This document shows positions 11,788-23,299 of a stretch of DNA of 64,000 nt, piece after piece (position 1 is the first letter of the stretch; each line of letters opens with the position of its first letter). Origin of the DNA: Neckera pumila (Eukaryota > Streptophyta > Bryopsida > Hypnales > Neckeraceae). The translations under genes were made by a program, and so were the position numbers. Below the pieces are notes generated by a model. That model worked only from the letters and a program-made list of their open reading frames with translations. It was not told where the DNA came from and did not search any database. The stretch lies in assembly GCA_963969595.1 (NCBI GenBank), contig OZ018410.1:3472001-3536000 (forward strand), written 5' to 3'.

Positions 11788-12053
11788 TGCCACCAAAATA
11801 TGGGCCACGGTGGATTGACCCCCTTGCTCGTCCCCCTAAAGTCATTCCAGGGGTGCACATATAAAAAAAAGACCCCCTATTTTGTTCTTGATTAATTTGT
11901 TTTCTACCGCTTTCTAAGGTAATTTGGGGCCTCTGCTTGAAAAGATGAATTCAAAATTTGCAAATTTGATCATGTGTAGCAAATAAAAAATTTCAGCATT
12001 TTCTCTAAGGGACAAGCGAGGGGGTGGGTTCACCCTGCCCAAAATATGGTGCC
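11788..12053. mobile_element. MITE with GGCACC(A)AAATATGG ends (~266 bp)
   Basis: Left GCCACCAAAATATGGGCC and right (inverted) GGCACCATATTTTGGGC, continuing as imperfect inverted repeats through 'gaccccct(t)gctcgtcccc'. A partial relative occurs near 27,240-27,360 ('tcaaaatttgcaaattt', 'gggggtcaatc'). Confidence 0.5.
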
Positions 12054-12342
12054 TTGGGCCAATTTAGGGATTACGGTCATCAAGTGACCATTTAATTAGG
12101 TCAAGCCTGGTCACCACATTATCTTATCTAGAGCTCGTCCTTGTAACTTGCATGCTGTTTGAAGTTTGGGCGAGGGTTGGCTTGTGCAAGTGGGTTTGTC
12201 CAGCCATTGGAAACATCCAAACGATCATCATTTATGTACTTCACGGGTCCATCTCAATTAGGTTGCCGCATCTGAGGGTTTGTGCATCGGATTTTAAGCA
12301 TCATGATAACATTATGGATCGGGTAGTTGATTCCATTTCATA

Positions 12343-12490
12343 AGGTAAGTGAGCCCATTGCGGGTAAAATGGGAACAAGTCCATTACGAGCAAAATTATG
12401 TTAGGGGTGTACATTTTATGACTCGAATGTACACCATCATTGGTAACCCACAATGGGCTTGCCTCCATTTCACCCACAATGGGGATCACT
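12343..12490. mobile_element. Fold-back AGGTA-ended MITE (148 bp)
   Basis: The arms pair over most of the length: 'aagtgagcccattgcgggt' with the inverted 'aagtgatccccattgtgggt', meeting near the palindrome GGTGTACATT...AATGTACACC. Bounded by TA (12341-12342; 12491-12492). Non-coding. Confidence 0.6.
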
Positions 12491-12544
12491 TATTGTACTT
12501 TACAACTCATTATGAAATTGGTCTATTGTAATGTTTTGTGATCA

Positions 12545-12690
12545 ATATGGTCAAAGCTTATGAAGGTTCTTCCAAACATTTTCATACTAGTCTGGTACAG
12601 TTAGATGCACAAAAGAAACAAATGTTTAAAGTTTTTGTTGTTTGCATTGAAAATGGTAGTTTTGAGTGTTTTTTGACCCTCCAAAATGCC
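12545..12690 (-). repeat. Fragment of a sub-family 1 TTAA-type element
   Basis: Resembles positions 250-375 ('ttctcatattagtc', 'gcaaaa', 'aaatggcagttttgag...gttttttg') but both ends are missing. Confidence 0.4.
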
Positions 12691-13399
12691 CTCCAGACCA
12701 CAAGCATTAACACTCAAGAAAATGTTTAAAAAAACGGATGCAACTACTAGACCCTTTTTAAAAAATCACTAGAGTTGTCAATATTTGGACAAAAGCTATT
12801 AATAATAGATGCTTCAATGGATGAATGTACAAGTACAGATGATTCTATCCACAAGTCCCTCTGCCAACAAAAAAACAAACCCTAAACTGACTGACTGGTT
12901 ATGTCTACAGTATTGTAATAAGCACCCCCGATCCCCACCCTATTCTCCATGGCCGTGGGGAGGAGACAGGCATCGGGACTGGGGGCTCCGGCTAGTCAGA
13001 GTTGGTCGGGGGAGAAAACAAATGCAATAAGTTTAGGGTCAGGTCCCAAAGCCAAGCAGCTGATTGAACGATCCAGTACCATCATACAGAATTCCATCAT
13101 ATTCTACGGTTTCTACCCTTGCTCACTCAGCAAAAGTTTACAAAAAAACCCTCCATCGGGGACATCACGGTATCCATGAAGGTATCCATGACATCTCGGA
13201 CACCCGAGACACCCTGGCTAGCATCCCAGTACAATGACAGAGGCACGCTGATCCATGGCACTGGCGGGACAGGAAGTGTGTAATGGTTACGAAGCCCTCT
13301 GACACAAGTGCCCATCAAAAATTTGCAGGTGATGACGGATGTAATGGATATGGTGCACAACAGCCTTTCATTTTATCCATGGGGCTTTGGTTTTTGTTT

Positions 13400-13600
13400 T
13401 GTTTAGTTTTTGAACAAATGGAATAATAATTGCATTAAAAAAACCCACAATATAAGACAGTCAAGCCAGAGGCCGGACAATGAAGAGAAATGAGCACAAA
13501 CTAAATGAGAACCAGAAACAAGCTACCAAAACAAGCAAGGAGAGGAGGAACCTTGTTCCAAACAACTGATATGATCTCCCATCCTACAAGCAATAACCAG
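13400..13600 (-). mobile_element. Probable LINE 3' end fragment
   Basis: Diverged copy of 1100-1300: 'gaacaaatggaa', 'ttgcattaaaa', 'ccacaatata', 'gccggacaatgaagaga', 'aaccttgttcca' in the same order, with a T-rich (A tail in complement) start. Confidence 0.4.
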
Positions 13601-14249
13601 AGAATGAAGCCAACTAGTATCAAAACTCCACCAAATAGATTCGGCTTGTTGGGAACTTTGATGGGTTGCCAATTGAGTTGTGGGGCTTATTTGTTCCATT
13701 ATTCATACCAAGATTGTTAGATGGGGTTACCGAAAAGATGCACTACCATACCTTTGCGTTGGCCTGGGTTTTGGCCTCGGTTTTTGTAATGGAATGGGAG
13801 ATTGAGTTGTATGCATTTGAAGCCGTTCGATTGAGAAAAAATAAAGGGGTTGTCAAGGCATGTGGATGAAGCCCAGTTGAGTAGTAGTAGTACAATGAGA
13901 AAAGAGGAATTGAAAATGGTGTGGAAGCCCTTCCTTGATAGGTGACATGATCCCTAAGCTGGTCACTTTCCGCGCTCAGGGTTTGGGACTCTTTTGGGTC
14001 GGGTTCCACTTGCAAGTGAAAGTGAGTGAGCTCCAGCTGGCGAAATAATCCAAAGCTCACATAGCGACATGATGTGGCCGGTACTAAACGTTAAAAAAGA
14101 GACCTCCAACTAGAAGATGTTGCAAATAGAATGTGGACCACTAATTTTGGAAGAATTGATCTAATATGGGAATGAAATCTTGGAGACATGAAAATTAACA
14201 AACTCCTTTATATGGACTTTTACCACACTAATAATAATGATAAAAACTA

Positions 14250-14610
14250 CTTCCACCGTCCCAAAATGATCTTCTAGTTCGTTCTCCTATATTGACTTTG
14301 TCCTTTGGATGGAGAATAGGGTACGCCTTGGACAAAGACTATGGCACAACTCTCTAGTTTTTGAATTCGAGTTTCCGAATCTTATCTGCAATCGCATTCA
14401 CACTACACAATGTGATTTAGGGTTTGTTTGGAGTGGATAGAGTCTCTTGGTTATACTGCTCTTGTTTTTTTTGTTCCAAAATGATCTTCCAATTGCCCAT
14501 TGTGATGTAGAGGGAAAGAGGTTGACAATAGTTCCGAGAGCAACTGCAATGGGAATGATTGAGGTAGGTAGAGGTTCAAATTCCGGAAGATCATTTTAGG
14601 GCGGAGAGAG
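14250..14610. mobile_element. Stowaway-like Tc1/mariner MITE (361 bp)
   Basis: Ends CTTCCACCGTCCCAAAATG and, inverted, CTCTCTCCGCCCTAAAATG, both followed by ATCTTC, with TA on each side (14248-14249; 14611-14612). The CTCCCTCCGTCCCAAAAT-type end is the known signature of plant Stowaway/mariner MITEs. Confidence 0.75.
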
Positions 14611-15331
14611 TATTACGTACACTAATTTATTTAAATGTGCTATAAGCTTTTATTATATATATATGCACACACCAAAAATGTAGATATTAATGCTTTTAAA
14701 ATAGGAAGATCTCAATCTATAAAAATAATTGGTAAAAAAATTATAATATACGTCATCTTTGGGAGGGCAAAAGTGGGAGTTCCACTCTCACTTTTTACCT
14801 TGGAGGAAAAGTAGGAACAAACTATTTACCATGGATGATATAATTTGGAAAATTTGAATTCATATTTGGAATCAAAGACCCTGGCTAATTTTAGACATGA
14901 GAGATTGCAAGAGACAAATCAATAATCTAAAATAGAGGGCAGTTTCTTACATCTACCTTCAAACGTGGAAGAAAAAATTCTCCACATGGAAGGCTTATAA
15001 GGTAGATGTGAAAACATGAAGATTGAAGATGGTTTTCACATTTATTTCCTAGACAATTCCCTATTCTTCCTAGAGGTTTCACAATTTTGCTTTATAAAAT
15101 AATTTATCCTAAAACTATTGCTTCTAGTACACAAATCAATGTTGAATTTTAATTTATTTTTTTGCATATTCAATTCTAGGATATCACTTGACTAGTTTGA
15201 AAATGTGTGGAGAAATTTCAAAAACTTTCACCATGTCAATTGGCCAAAGATATAAGCATTTAAAGTAGAAAAAAACATTTTTGCACCTTGCTTTAATTGG
15301 TTTTCAAACTTTGACTCGTTTGGGGTATTAA

Positions 15332-16225
15332 CTCCTAAAGGATCGAGGCCCTTTTTCTGCCAAAAAACACTCAAAAATGCCATTTCTATAGCAAAATGTG
15401 AAAAAATTTGAAAAATGTTTTTTTTTTCACATCTAACCGTAGGATCTTACACCTAACTAGTAAGAAAATGTGTGGAAAACATTTCAGAATTTTGGACCGC
15501 ACAGATCGCAAGATATCTGCGCTTAAAGTGAAAAAAACAAGTTTTTCAGCACATTGCGGGATTAGATTTTTTGACTTTGAACATTTTAAACTTAAAATTT
15601 TTGCACTACAAAGTTTTGAGCTTTAAATCTTTATAGTGGAGAAATGAGTTGAGAGTCTAGGAAAAATAAAATAAAATAAACTTAATTTTTCATTCTTTAA
15701 AAATTTGTTAAGTAGAAGTAGGTATGAGATAGAAGAAAAATCTAAAATATTAATATCTTTTATATGGAATTGAAAAGCACTAATCCCAATGGTGAGATTG
15801 TTCAAGCAAGTAATATAAACCATGGAAAAAAAAAACCTGAAAAATTTGAAAAATTGCATTCAAAAATGCATCCTAGAAGTTAATTTTTTCAAGAAGATGC
15901 TCTAACTGTCCAAAAAACAAGAATGTCCATAACTTTCTCATAACAAATCCAAATGAAATGAATCAAAGCTTTCCAAATAGACAAAAATATAATCTATGAG
16001 AAAAAACATTAAAAAAAAATTCAAATTTTTGTCCATTTTTTTTTTTGCTTGCCGTCCCCTGTTTTGAGCTTATTTGGTCATAACTTTTTTTCCCGGGCAT
16101 TGATTGTGAAAAAAATTATATTACCACAAAGCTTATCAGTTTTTCTATCTTCAAAAAAAGTTTCAAAGAATCACAACAAAATTATTAAGTCTAGTCAAGG
16201 GAATTCAAAGTCTACCAAATTTAAG
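15332..16225 (+). mobile_element. TTAA-type element, sub-family 1, 3' end degraded
   Basis: Follows TTAA (15328-15331) with CTCCTAAAGG and runs parallel to 33345 onward, including AACCGTAGGATCTTACA. After 'tttcaaagaatcacaacaaaat' the expected end is lost. Confidence 0.65.
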
Positions 16226-16950
16226 TCAAGAGGAAATGACTGTATATAAGCTATGTCTTAAACTATATTTTTGAGAAAATAACTAATAGGATTCATTTTA
16301 ACTCAATTTTTTTCCCAAAATAAGTTCACATGATTTAGATTCATTGCCAAATCAACCTTACCTTCATGATTGACATGTTTCAATTCCATTTTAGAACTAG
16401 TATTGATTTGTATTCTCCTTTCTATTTATTTCTGCTTCTACTTAATATTTATATCTATATAATAAATGCTGTCTATAAGCTATTTCATAACTTCGAGACA
16501 ATAATCTAAATGGAATGACCTAAATTTTTCTATATAGATATTAATTATTAATTATTAAAAAACTTTAAGATTTTCTTTAAGATTTTATAACTTTTTGGTT
16601 GTCCAACCTTTAGCATTTTTGTTTCTATGACATTATAACTTTTGCTTCCGAGCATTGATTAAAATATTTTTCTTATTGTGGTTCCTAAAATCTTTTAAAA
16701 CATTCAAAATTCATGCCAAAATTTGAGATCATATGAACCTGCCCAAACTTTCAAAGAACTTTGAGGAGACTTTGCTCCTAGAAATTGCTTCTTGTTCATC
16801 TTAAATATGCCAAAGTTTTCTTTATAAGTGTGAACTTCACACAATCATAAATTGAAACATCAAAATTAAAAGAACTTCCAATATATTAATCCATTAATTA
16901 ATAACAAATTATATTTTCATTTGGTCAAACTTTATTAGTTTGTACATTAA

Positions 16951-17870
16951 CCCCTAAAGTTTCATGACTATGTTCTCACCAAAAACGATCCAAAACTGCC
17001 ATTTCTAATACAACTACCAAATTTTTGGAAAAAAACAATTTTTGACATATGTAACCGTAGGATCTTGTAGTATGATATTTTGAAAACATGTGGTAAAAAT
17101 TTCAGAAAATTCCACCATGTGGATCATAAGATAAAAGCATTCAAAGTCTTGAAAACCATTTTTTCAATCCTGCGAAAAAACGGGCAGCTGCACTTTGCAA
17201 GCTCACTTTTCAATGAAAAAATGCCCAAAAAGGTGGTGCTTCTTTGAAATCAGTTTCCTAAACAAGTTGTCTATATGCACAAAAAATTTCACATCATTTG
17301 GAATTGTACAACATATAGGAAAAAAATAGTAAGTAGAATGAAGTAGAAAATGATTCAAAATACTAAATTGTTAAAATTTTAATCGTGGAATTTAAAAATA
17401 CCAATCCCAACGGTTGTAATGTTGTAATAATAAATCTACATCCTAGGATTTTTTTTTTTCAAAAAATATTGAAAATTGAGTTAATAAACGACTTTAAAGT
17501 TTTTTTTTGAATAGACAATCCATAACTGCCCGCAATTCAAAAACCCTCATAACTTTTGACTCATTGATTGAAATGGAATGACTCAAAGCTTTTTAAGTAT
17601 ATATAAATGTAGAGAACCAATTTTTTTAAAAATTCCGGAAAAAATGATTTTTTCTGATCTGCCCAAACTGCCCAGTTACGAAAAAAAGTAACATATTAGG
17701 TCACAACTTTTTACTCGTATTTCAAAATGTCATGAAACTTGGTACACATGAAGATATTCCTCGCCCCCACCTTCTATTAAAATTTCAGCCTCAAATATGG
17801 ATATCTCTAGTCACAGGTACCTGCCCAAAATTTCTATACGGCCAAAAAACGCATGTTGGTCCTTTAGGGG
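16951..17870 (+). mobile_element. TTAA-type element, sub-family 2, full length (920 bp)
   Basis: Between TTAA (16947-16950) and TCAA (17871-17874). Ends CCCCTAAAG and CTTTAGGGG. Carries AACCGTAGGATCTTGTAG. No coding frame. Best-preserved sub-family 2 copy together with 42099-43019. Confidence 0.75.
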
Positions 17871-18052
17871 TCAACACATTCATTTGATAGATCAGTGTAA
17901 AATAAGGTAGGATTTTCATTATCGAGTGTGATCCCATAAGTAAGCCCTAATAAAAACAATCATATTAAATAATGATTCTTATAGAATATTTGACAACATT
18001 CAAACATGAAATTAAGGCTTGAGTTTGAAGATTTTCCAATTGAACTTTGACC

Positions 18053-18263
18053 CACTAGAAAAAACTATGTTGGATCCCACAATACCATGCATGTGGGATT
18101 GGTTTTGTCGAGTTCCTAGTTTCCATCGCAAAATTATGCATTTAAAAATGCATTCCAACACATTCCAATTCATTTCAATGGAGAATTTTGCATAGAAAAC
18201 TACGAACTCAACAAAATCAATTCCACATGGTTTTATGGGATCCAACGCAATTTTCTTTTAGTG
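18053..18263. mobile_element. CACTA-ended fold-back MITE (211 bp)
   Basis: Ends CACTAGAAAAAACTATGTTG and, inverted, CACTAAAAGAAAATTGCGTT. The arms go on pairing through 'ggatcccacaat', 'gagttcctagtttccat' and 'gcaaaatt'. Non-coding. Confidence 0.6.
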
Positions 18264-20560
18264 CCCTTTTATAACTTTAGCATGAAATGTTCAATTTTTT
18301 TTAATATCATCTAAACTTAGTTGTCATTTGCCTACACATGACTAAAAAACTAGTATCTCACTAATGTACAATCATGTCTATCAAAGAATTAGCTCAATAA
18401 TAAGTTATCTAACTTTATGAATGTAGTATTATAGCATTATAAACCATAGTTGGATTGGAACCACTTAGGAACCATCAACATGATCAAATCAAACAAAGAA
18501 TGCAAGGTTGAACAAATCCTTCAAATGCATCTATATCCAAAACTTTTTAATTGGAATATCCCATATAGATGAAGATTCCCATTACAAATTCTTTTATTTA
18601 TTTTATTCATTTATTCTAAATACATAGTGAAGTGAATATCATTTAGAAGTTCACTAGTAATGAAATTTAATGTCATGGTATTTATATTTTTACTAATCCT
18701 ATAGCGTAGCTTGCTTTAATTCTCATTTAATTAGTTGTCACTTTGTGTTCATATTGAGAATTAGGCCTTTTTTTTACTTATTACTATAAAAAAAAGGATT
18801 GTCATGGTGTAGTATTGCATACTTTATAGAAAGTTGATTGTGTTTATATGTTGGATATGAAATTATCCAGATTTCATGTTGGAATGAAGGTGATACAATG
18901 CCTTTTGGCATCCATATTCATCTTTTTAATATTCCAAATTATACCAAATAAGATGGGGGCATTAGTGTTCATTTTGGATACTAACTTTAGTACAAGGTAC
19001 ACTATCTCACTACTAATTTAGATTTTTGGGTGAATATATTGTAGACATTTAGTATTTGTAACATTAAGAGCATTTTTGACATTTAATGTTAGAGTTTGTA
19101 ATTAGTGTTGCAATTACTAAATTTTTTATTTAGTTTACTGATTAAATTTTGGTCTCTATTGCAAATTAAATTATGAAAGTACATGAGGTGAACCATGGTA
19201 AGGTCAAAATATATGTGTGACTACATGCCTAACAGTATTATTTGTGCTTGATCCTTTTATACATGGTAACAAAGTAGAATGCTCCATTCCATCCAAACTT
19301 CCATTCTAGACATCTACCCCCCCTTCATTTGAAGCTATTTGTAAGTAAATATAAATGAAATAAAAAATTGTTTGCTTTAAGGAGTTGATTGTACGAAATG
19401 AGGATCACATATACTTGGAATGGGCAATATCTATATCTTAATTACACACGATTATCAATTTAATTTGAATTTGCTTTAAATCAATGTAAACCAATTCATT
19501 CTAGCAATAAAAGTATGTAATTCATATTGAGGTCATTATAAATTGGATTAAAGTATGCAATTTGTATTGAAGTCGTTATTGGTTGGACTGAAGTATGTCA
19601 TTTCTATTGAGGTCATTATAAATTTTGATTAGGCACGTGTTAAGTTAGGTATGGATTAATAGAAGTCCTATTATAGCTATTATGACACTCATATATATGT
19701 GTGTGTTTGTGTGTGTCTACATGTTTCATGGAAAGCCCAACATGCACCCGTCTATAAAAAAAAAATTTAATCACATGAGGTCCAAAAACATTGGTCATTG
19801 TGGATTGGATAGGTTGCTTGAATATCTCGTACCAGAATTTATTTCCACAATTTTTAGCTAATAGTACCATACTCTATTAGTCATTTTGCCTATAATGGAG
19901 TAGTTTACCATAAAAGTTGGGGAGGATTATGACATATGACTTACACCACTTCAAATCATTCTTTCTTAAGTATTTAAAATTTTTCTTCAAATGCCAACAA
20001 CAAAATCTACCATGTTGGATAGAGTTTTCTTCCCATCTACATATGTGCCAGTTCTTTACGCATTTGATTTTAATGAATGTCATCCGTCCATTCAGTTGGT
20101 GACAAACCAAATATATTTTGAACCCAAAAAGTGGTAAAAAAAAAATTAAAACCCTCCTCATATTTCACCTTCTCAGTCACAAAATATCCCAAGTCAACAC
20201 TCCTTGGAAGGTATAAACTAGAATCTCAGCGTGATCTAGAGCTTTGCTTGTTCTCTGGTAGGGGTCAACAGCAGTTATTCAACTATAGTACTGAATAAAG
20301 GGTCCGCTTCCATGTCGAGTCAAAGACTGGTGAAGCCCACCGATCAGCTCTGAAATGGGACACTATGTAAACCTTCATAACCTAGATAGTACAACTATCC
20401 CCAATAGACTCTTTATTCACATTGATCATATGACCAAAGTTCTTCTTCTTCTCTCTGGAACGGGAGCTCAGGTTGGGAGTCCAGGTTTCCAGGAACTCCC
20501 ATTCCACTATTGATCAGTAGATTTCACTGGCCCAGACTCCACATGCCAGCTCACCGGCTC
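18264..20560. other. AT-rich DNA, no gene seen
   Basis: Contains short direct repeats near 19,517-19,620 ('tatgtaattcatattgaggtc' type, three times at roughly 47-48 bp spacing) and a TG/TA microsatellite near 19,691-19,717. No convincing coding frame. Confidence 0.4.
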
Positions 20561-21393
20561 TAAAGCAGAGTGTCAGGCATATGGAGAGTATTGTACAGTC
20601 CAAGGGGTCTTGGAGCCTGTTGCCATTGGAAGAGGAACTGGAGTCCCGTCCAGCTTGACCACAGGCAGAGCGTGCCAAAAAATCTGAAATCTCCCCCTCA
20701 CGTACAGTTCACAAAGCAAGGTCCGGCGGAGGCTCCGGAAGGTCCAGTCCTGTTTTCTAATTTTACAGATCTGGAGGCTGGAGGTCCAGGCCTGGACCCC
20801 TCCAGCTCCCCAATGGCAACTGGCTCTTGGGGAGCTGAGTGCGAAAAATAAATAAGTCAAAGAAATACAGCGCCAGGCTGAATAAGCTGCTGCTTCCCAG
20901 CACATAATATTCTTCCTGACTGCAGAAAATCATGTTTCTCATGCTTGTCTATGGCTTCAGTTCTTTTTGCACATTTGGCAAGCCTTTCTTCCAAGTTGCA
21001 ATCCTGCCCCTAAAATTTATTTTTCTTTATCTTTTTGAAACAAATGGAACGGAATTTCATTGCTGATGGAGACAAGGTACAAGTGTCTGGCCCCTAAATT
21101 TTTCTTTGAATTTGGTTTAAGCTTAGGGGGTCCTTACGCTCAGTTGTGACCAAATTAAGAGCGAAGTACAAAGCATTTTCATGTCCGTGACCAACGGGAT
21201 GTTGATTAAAATTTTGTGGATTTTTTTCATTCATTTTTAGTAGTTGAACTTTTTGAGGAAACTGTACCGAACCTGTGTACCAAACCTATAGGGTACGTTT
21301 GGCAGAATATAATAAATGAAAAAATGTTTGAAAAATACTTTTTTCAAAAAAAATCTATGCATGGGAGAAAAAGAACCCTTGAAAAAGAACTTA

Positions 21394-21685
21394 CGGTAGG
21401 CGGCTCTTAAAGCGCCCCGTTTCTAAAAGCGATCTGGTAGATTTGACCTCTAACATGTACCAAATGTGTACATTTCAGGAGGGGGTCGCTTTTAGAAACC
21501 ATATATTTTCAACTTCAAAAATTCATAACTAATTCCACAAAGGTCCGAAAAATACAAAACGACTTGGGTTCAATGCCAATTCCATTTTTCTTCCTATGAA
21601 AATTTACTAAGAATTGTTTCAAGGAGTTTAGCTTCCCCCCAAAGGCAATCAGCTCTTAAAGGGACGCTTTAAGAGCCGCCTATCT
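21394..21685. mobile_element. MITE with GGTAGGCGGCTCTTAAAGCG ends (292 bp)
   Basis: The right end inverted reads AGATAGGCGGCTCTTAAAGC; TA lies on both sides (21392-21393; 21686-21687). Interior block 'ttcataactaattcca...gacttgggtt.aatgccaattcc' is shared with 48244-48555. Confidence 0.65.
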
Positions 21686-21910
21686 TAATGCTCTTGGGTC
21701 CTTTCATTGGAAGCTGCTCCAGGGCAAAAATCTTCCCATCACTCAGGGCCACTTCACACTACGGCCGTCGGTCGAGAGTCCGTCAGTTTCCACCAATCAG
21801 ATTTCAGAAACCCCGAAGTTTGGCCTCTCGAGCCTTCACACTACCCGCCACAATCCAAAGTCCGTCTCTCTCAAAACTGCCTATATGGCAGCAAAATGCT
21901 TACATGGCAG

Positions 21911-21992
21911 AAAATTCCGACGGACTCTCGAGGAGAGTTTGGGTCCTTCAAAATGTAGGACCCAAACTCTCCTCGAGAGTCCGTCGAATTTT
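21911..21992. repeat. Near-perfect hairpin, 35-bp arms
   Basis: Left arm 21911-21946 pairs with right arm 21958-21992 with a single extra base on the left and an 11-nt loop. The arms contain the self-complementary CTCTCGAGGAGAG core. Confidence 0.85.
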
Positions 21993-22091
21993 CCAGAATT
22001 TTTTTTTTATAAAAATAAGAAATTGACAAGATCTCGGCCGCTAGATCTTCGTGGACTGTTTTTTGCAAGACAGAAATGCTTCTCCGTTCTC

Positions 22092-22190
22092 TTACTTGTT
22101 ACTTGTTACTTGTTACTTGTTACTTGTTACTTGTTACTTGTTACTTGTTACTTGTTACTTGTTACTTGTTACTTGTTACTTGTTACTTGT
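22092..22190 (+). repeat. Heptamer tandem array (TTACTTG)n, about 14 copies
   Basis: 99 bp of uninterrupted, apparently perfect TTACTTG units. The length is a multiple of 7, giving open frames in all phases by chance. Confidence 0.95.
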
Positions 22191-22535
22191 GTCGCCATTG
22201 GGGTTTGAAACCTAGTCTCCACCATGACAATGAGGAGTCTTTCCATTCAATGAACCTACTTCACTTTGCAATCCTTTTGGCATAGGATGCCCCCTTCTTG
22301 TTCCAATGCCATTCTCTTATTCCATTTATATCCTTCACATTCCTAGTTTGATGATGAGAGCATGTGCTATGATTTTTTTTCCAAGGCCATTTATGACCCC
22401 TTTCTCCTTTTTTTTTAGCTTTTGCTTGAAAAATTTGCCATATGAGTGAGGCTTCATAGGGAATTTCAGAAATTGGATGGACAAATGGAGAGAGAGAAGG
22501 ATAGATGGTATAAGTTTGGACTTTGGGCTTGGCCT

Positions 22536-22674
22536 TTGGAGGCTTCACACTATGGCCGGCCAAAGGCTCCAAAACCTATCATTTATTGCTCATTTCTTTG
22601 GACTCTCACCAAAAGTTTGGACTCTCAATCCCACGGCCTCTCGACTTGGACGGCCATAGTGTGAAGAGGCCCTC
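22536..22674. mobile_element. Short fold-back element with CTTCACACTATGGCCG ends
   Basis: Left GGCTTCACACTATGGCCGG and right (inverted) CCTCTTCACACTATGGCCG enclose ~100 bp with internal repeats of 'tttggactctca'. A related end occurs at 21748-21770 (CCACTTCACACTACGGCCG) and a partial one at 21833-21850. Confidence 0.5.
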
Positions 22675-23046
22675 ACTCTCATGTCAAGCTGCAGAGCTTT
22701 GACAATTTCTGAACTGAAAGTTTAGTTTAGGGAACTCAGCATAGAAATTGCAAATTTCCTCGTGCATTGAAACTGCAAGTTTTCTAGTACATTGAAATGT
22801 TTAGCTTTTGTTAGTTGGGCAGACCCTGGAATTCCTCAGAGGGTATCACCCATCCAGTTGATCAGTCCCTGAGTGGGGAGGAAAACGAGAGACACCTGTC
22901 TGCAGGACAGACTGCTCCCAATATGTGGAATTTGGAGGTAACACTTGTCTTGACATTAGGTCTCCAACTGAATTCTCAGTCATCTCCTGGTGTTGGGCTC
23001 CAGATAAGATGGACTGAGCCCAAAGAACCCTAGAGGACCTAAGTAT

Positions 23047-23290
23047 GACATGGGTATAACCGGGGTATGACATGCGTATGATATAGGTATAATCTGGATA
23101 TGACATGGGTATAACCGGGGTATGACATGCGTATGATATAGGTATAATCTGGATATGACATGGGTATAACCGGGGTATGACATGCGTATGATTTAGGTAT
23201 AATCTGGATATGACATGGATATAACCTGGGTATGACATGGGTATAACTTGGGATATGAAATGGGTATAACCTGGGTATGACATGGGTACA
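23047..23290 (+). repeat. 55-bp minisatellite with ~20-bp sub-units
   Basis: 'gacatgggtataaccgggg' recurs at 23047, 23102 and 23157 (period 55). It then decays into 18-20-bp sub-repeats 'tatgacatgggtataacctggg'. The 157-codon open frame on the other strand (repeated SYPGYTHVI) is a product of the repeat. Confidence 0.9.
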
Positions 23291-23299
23291 CCTTTACAA

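Noticed and set aside
21885..22208. Frames encoding repeated LLVTCY
   Set aside because: Produced by the TTACTTG heptamer array, which has no stop in any forward phase.
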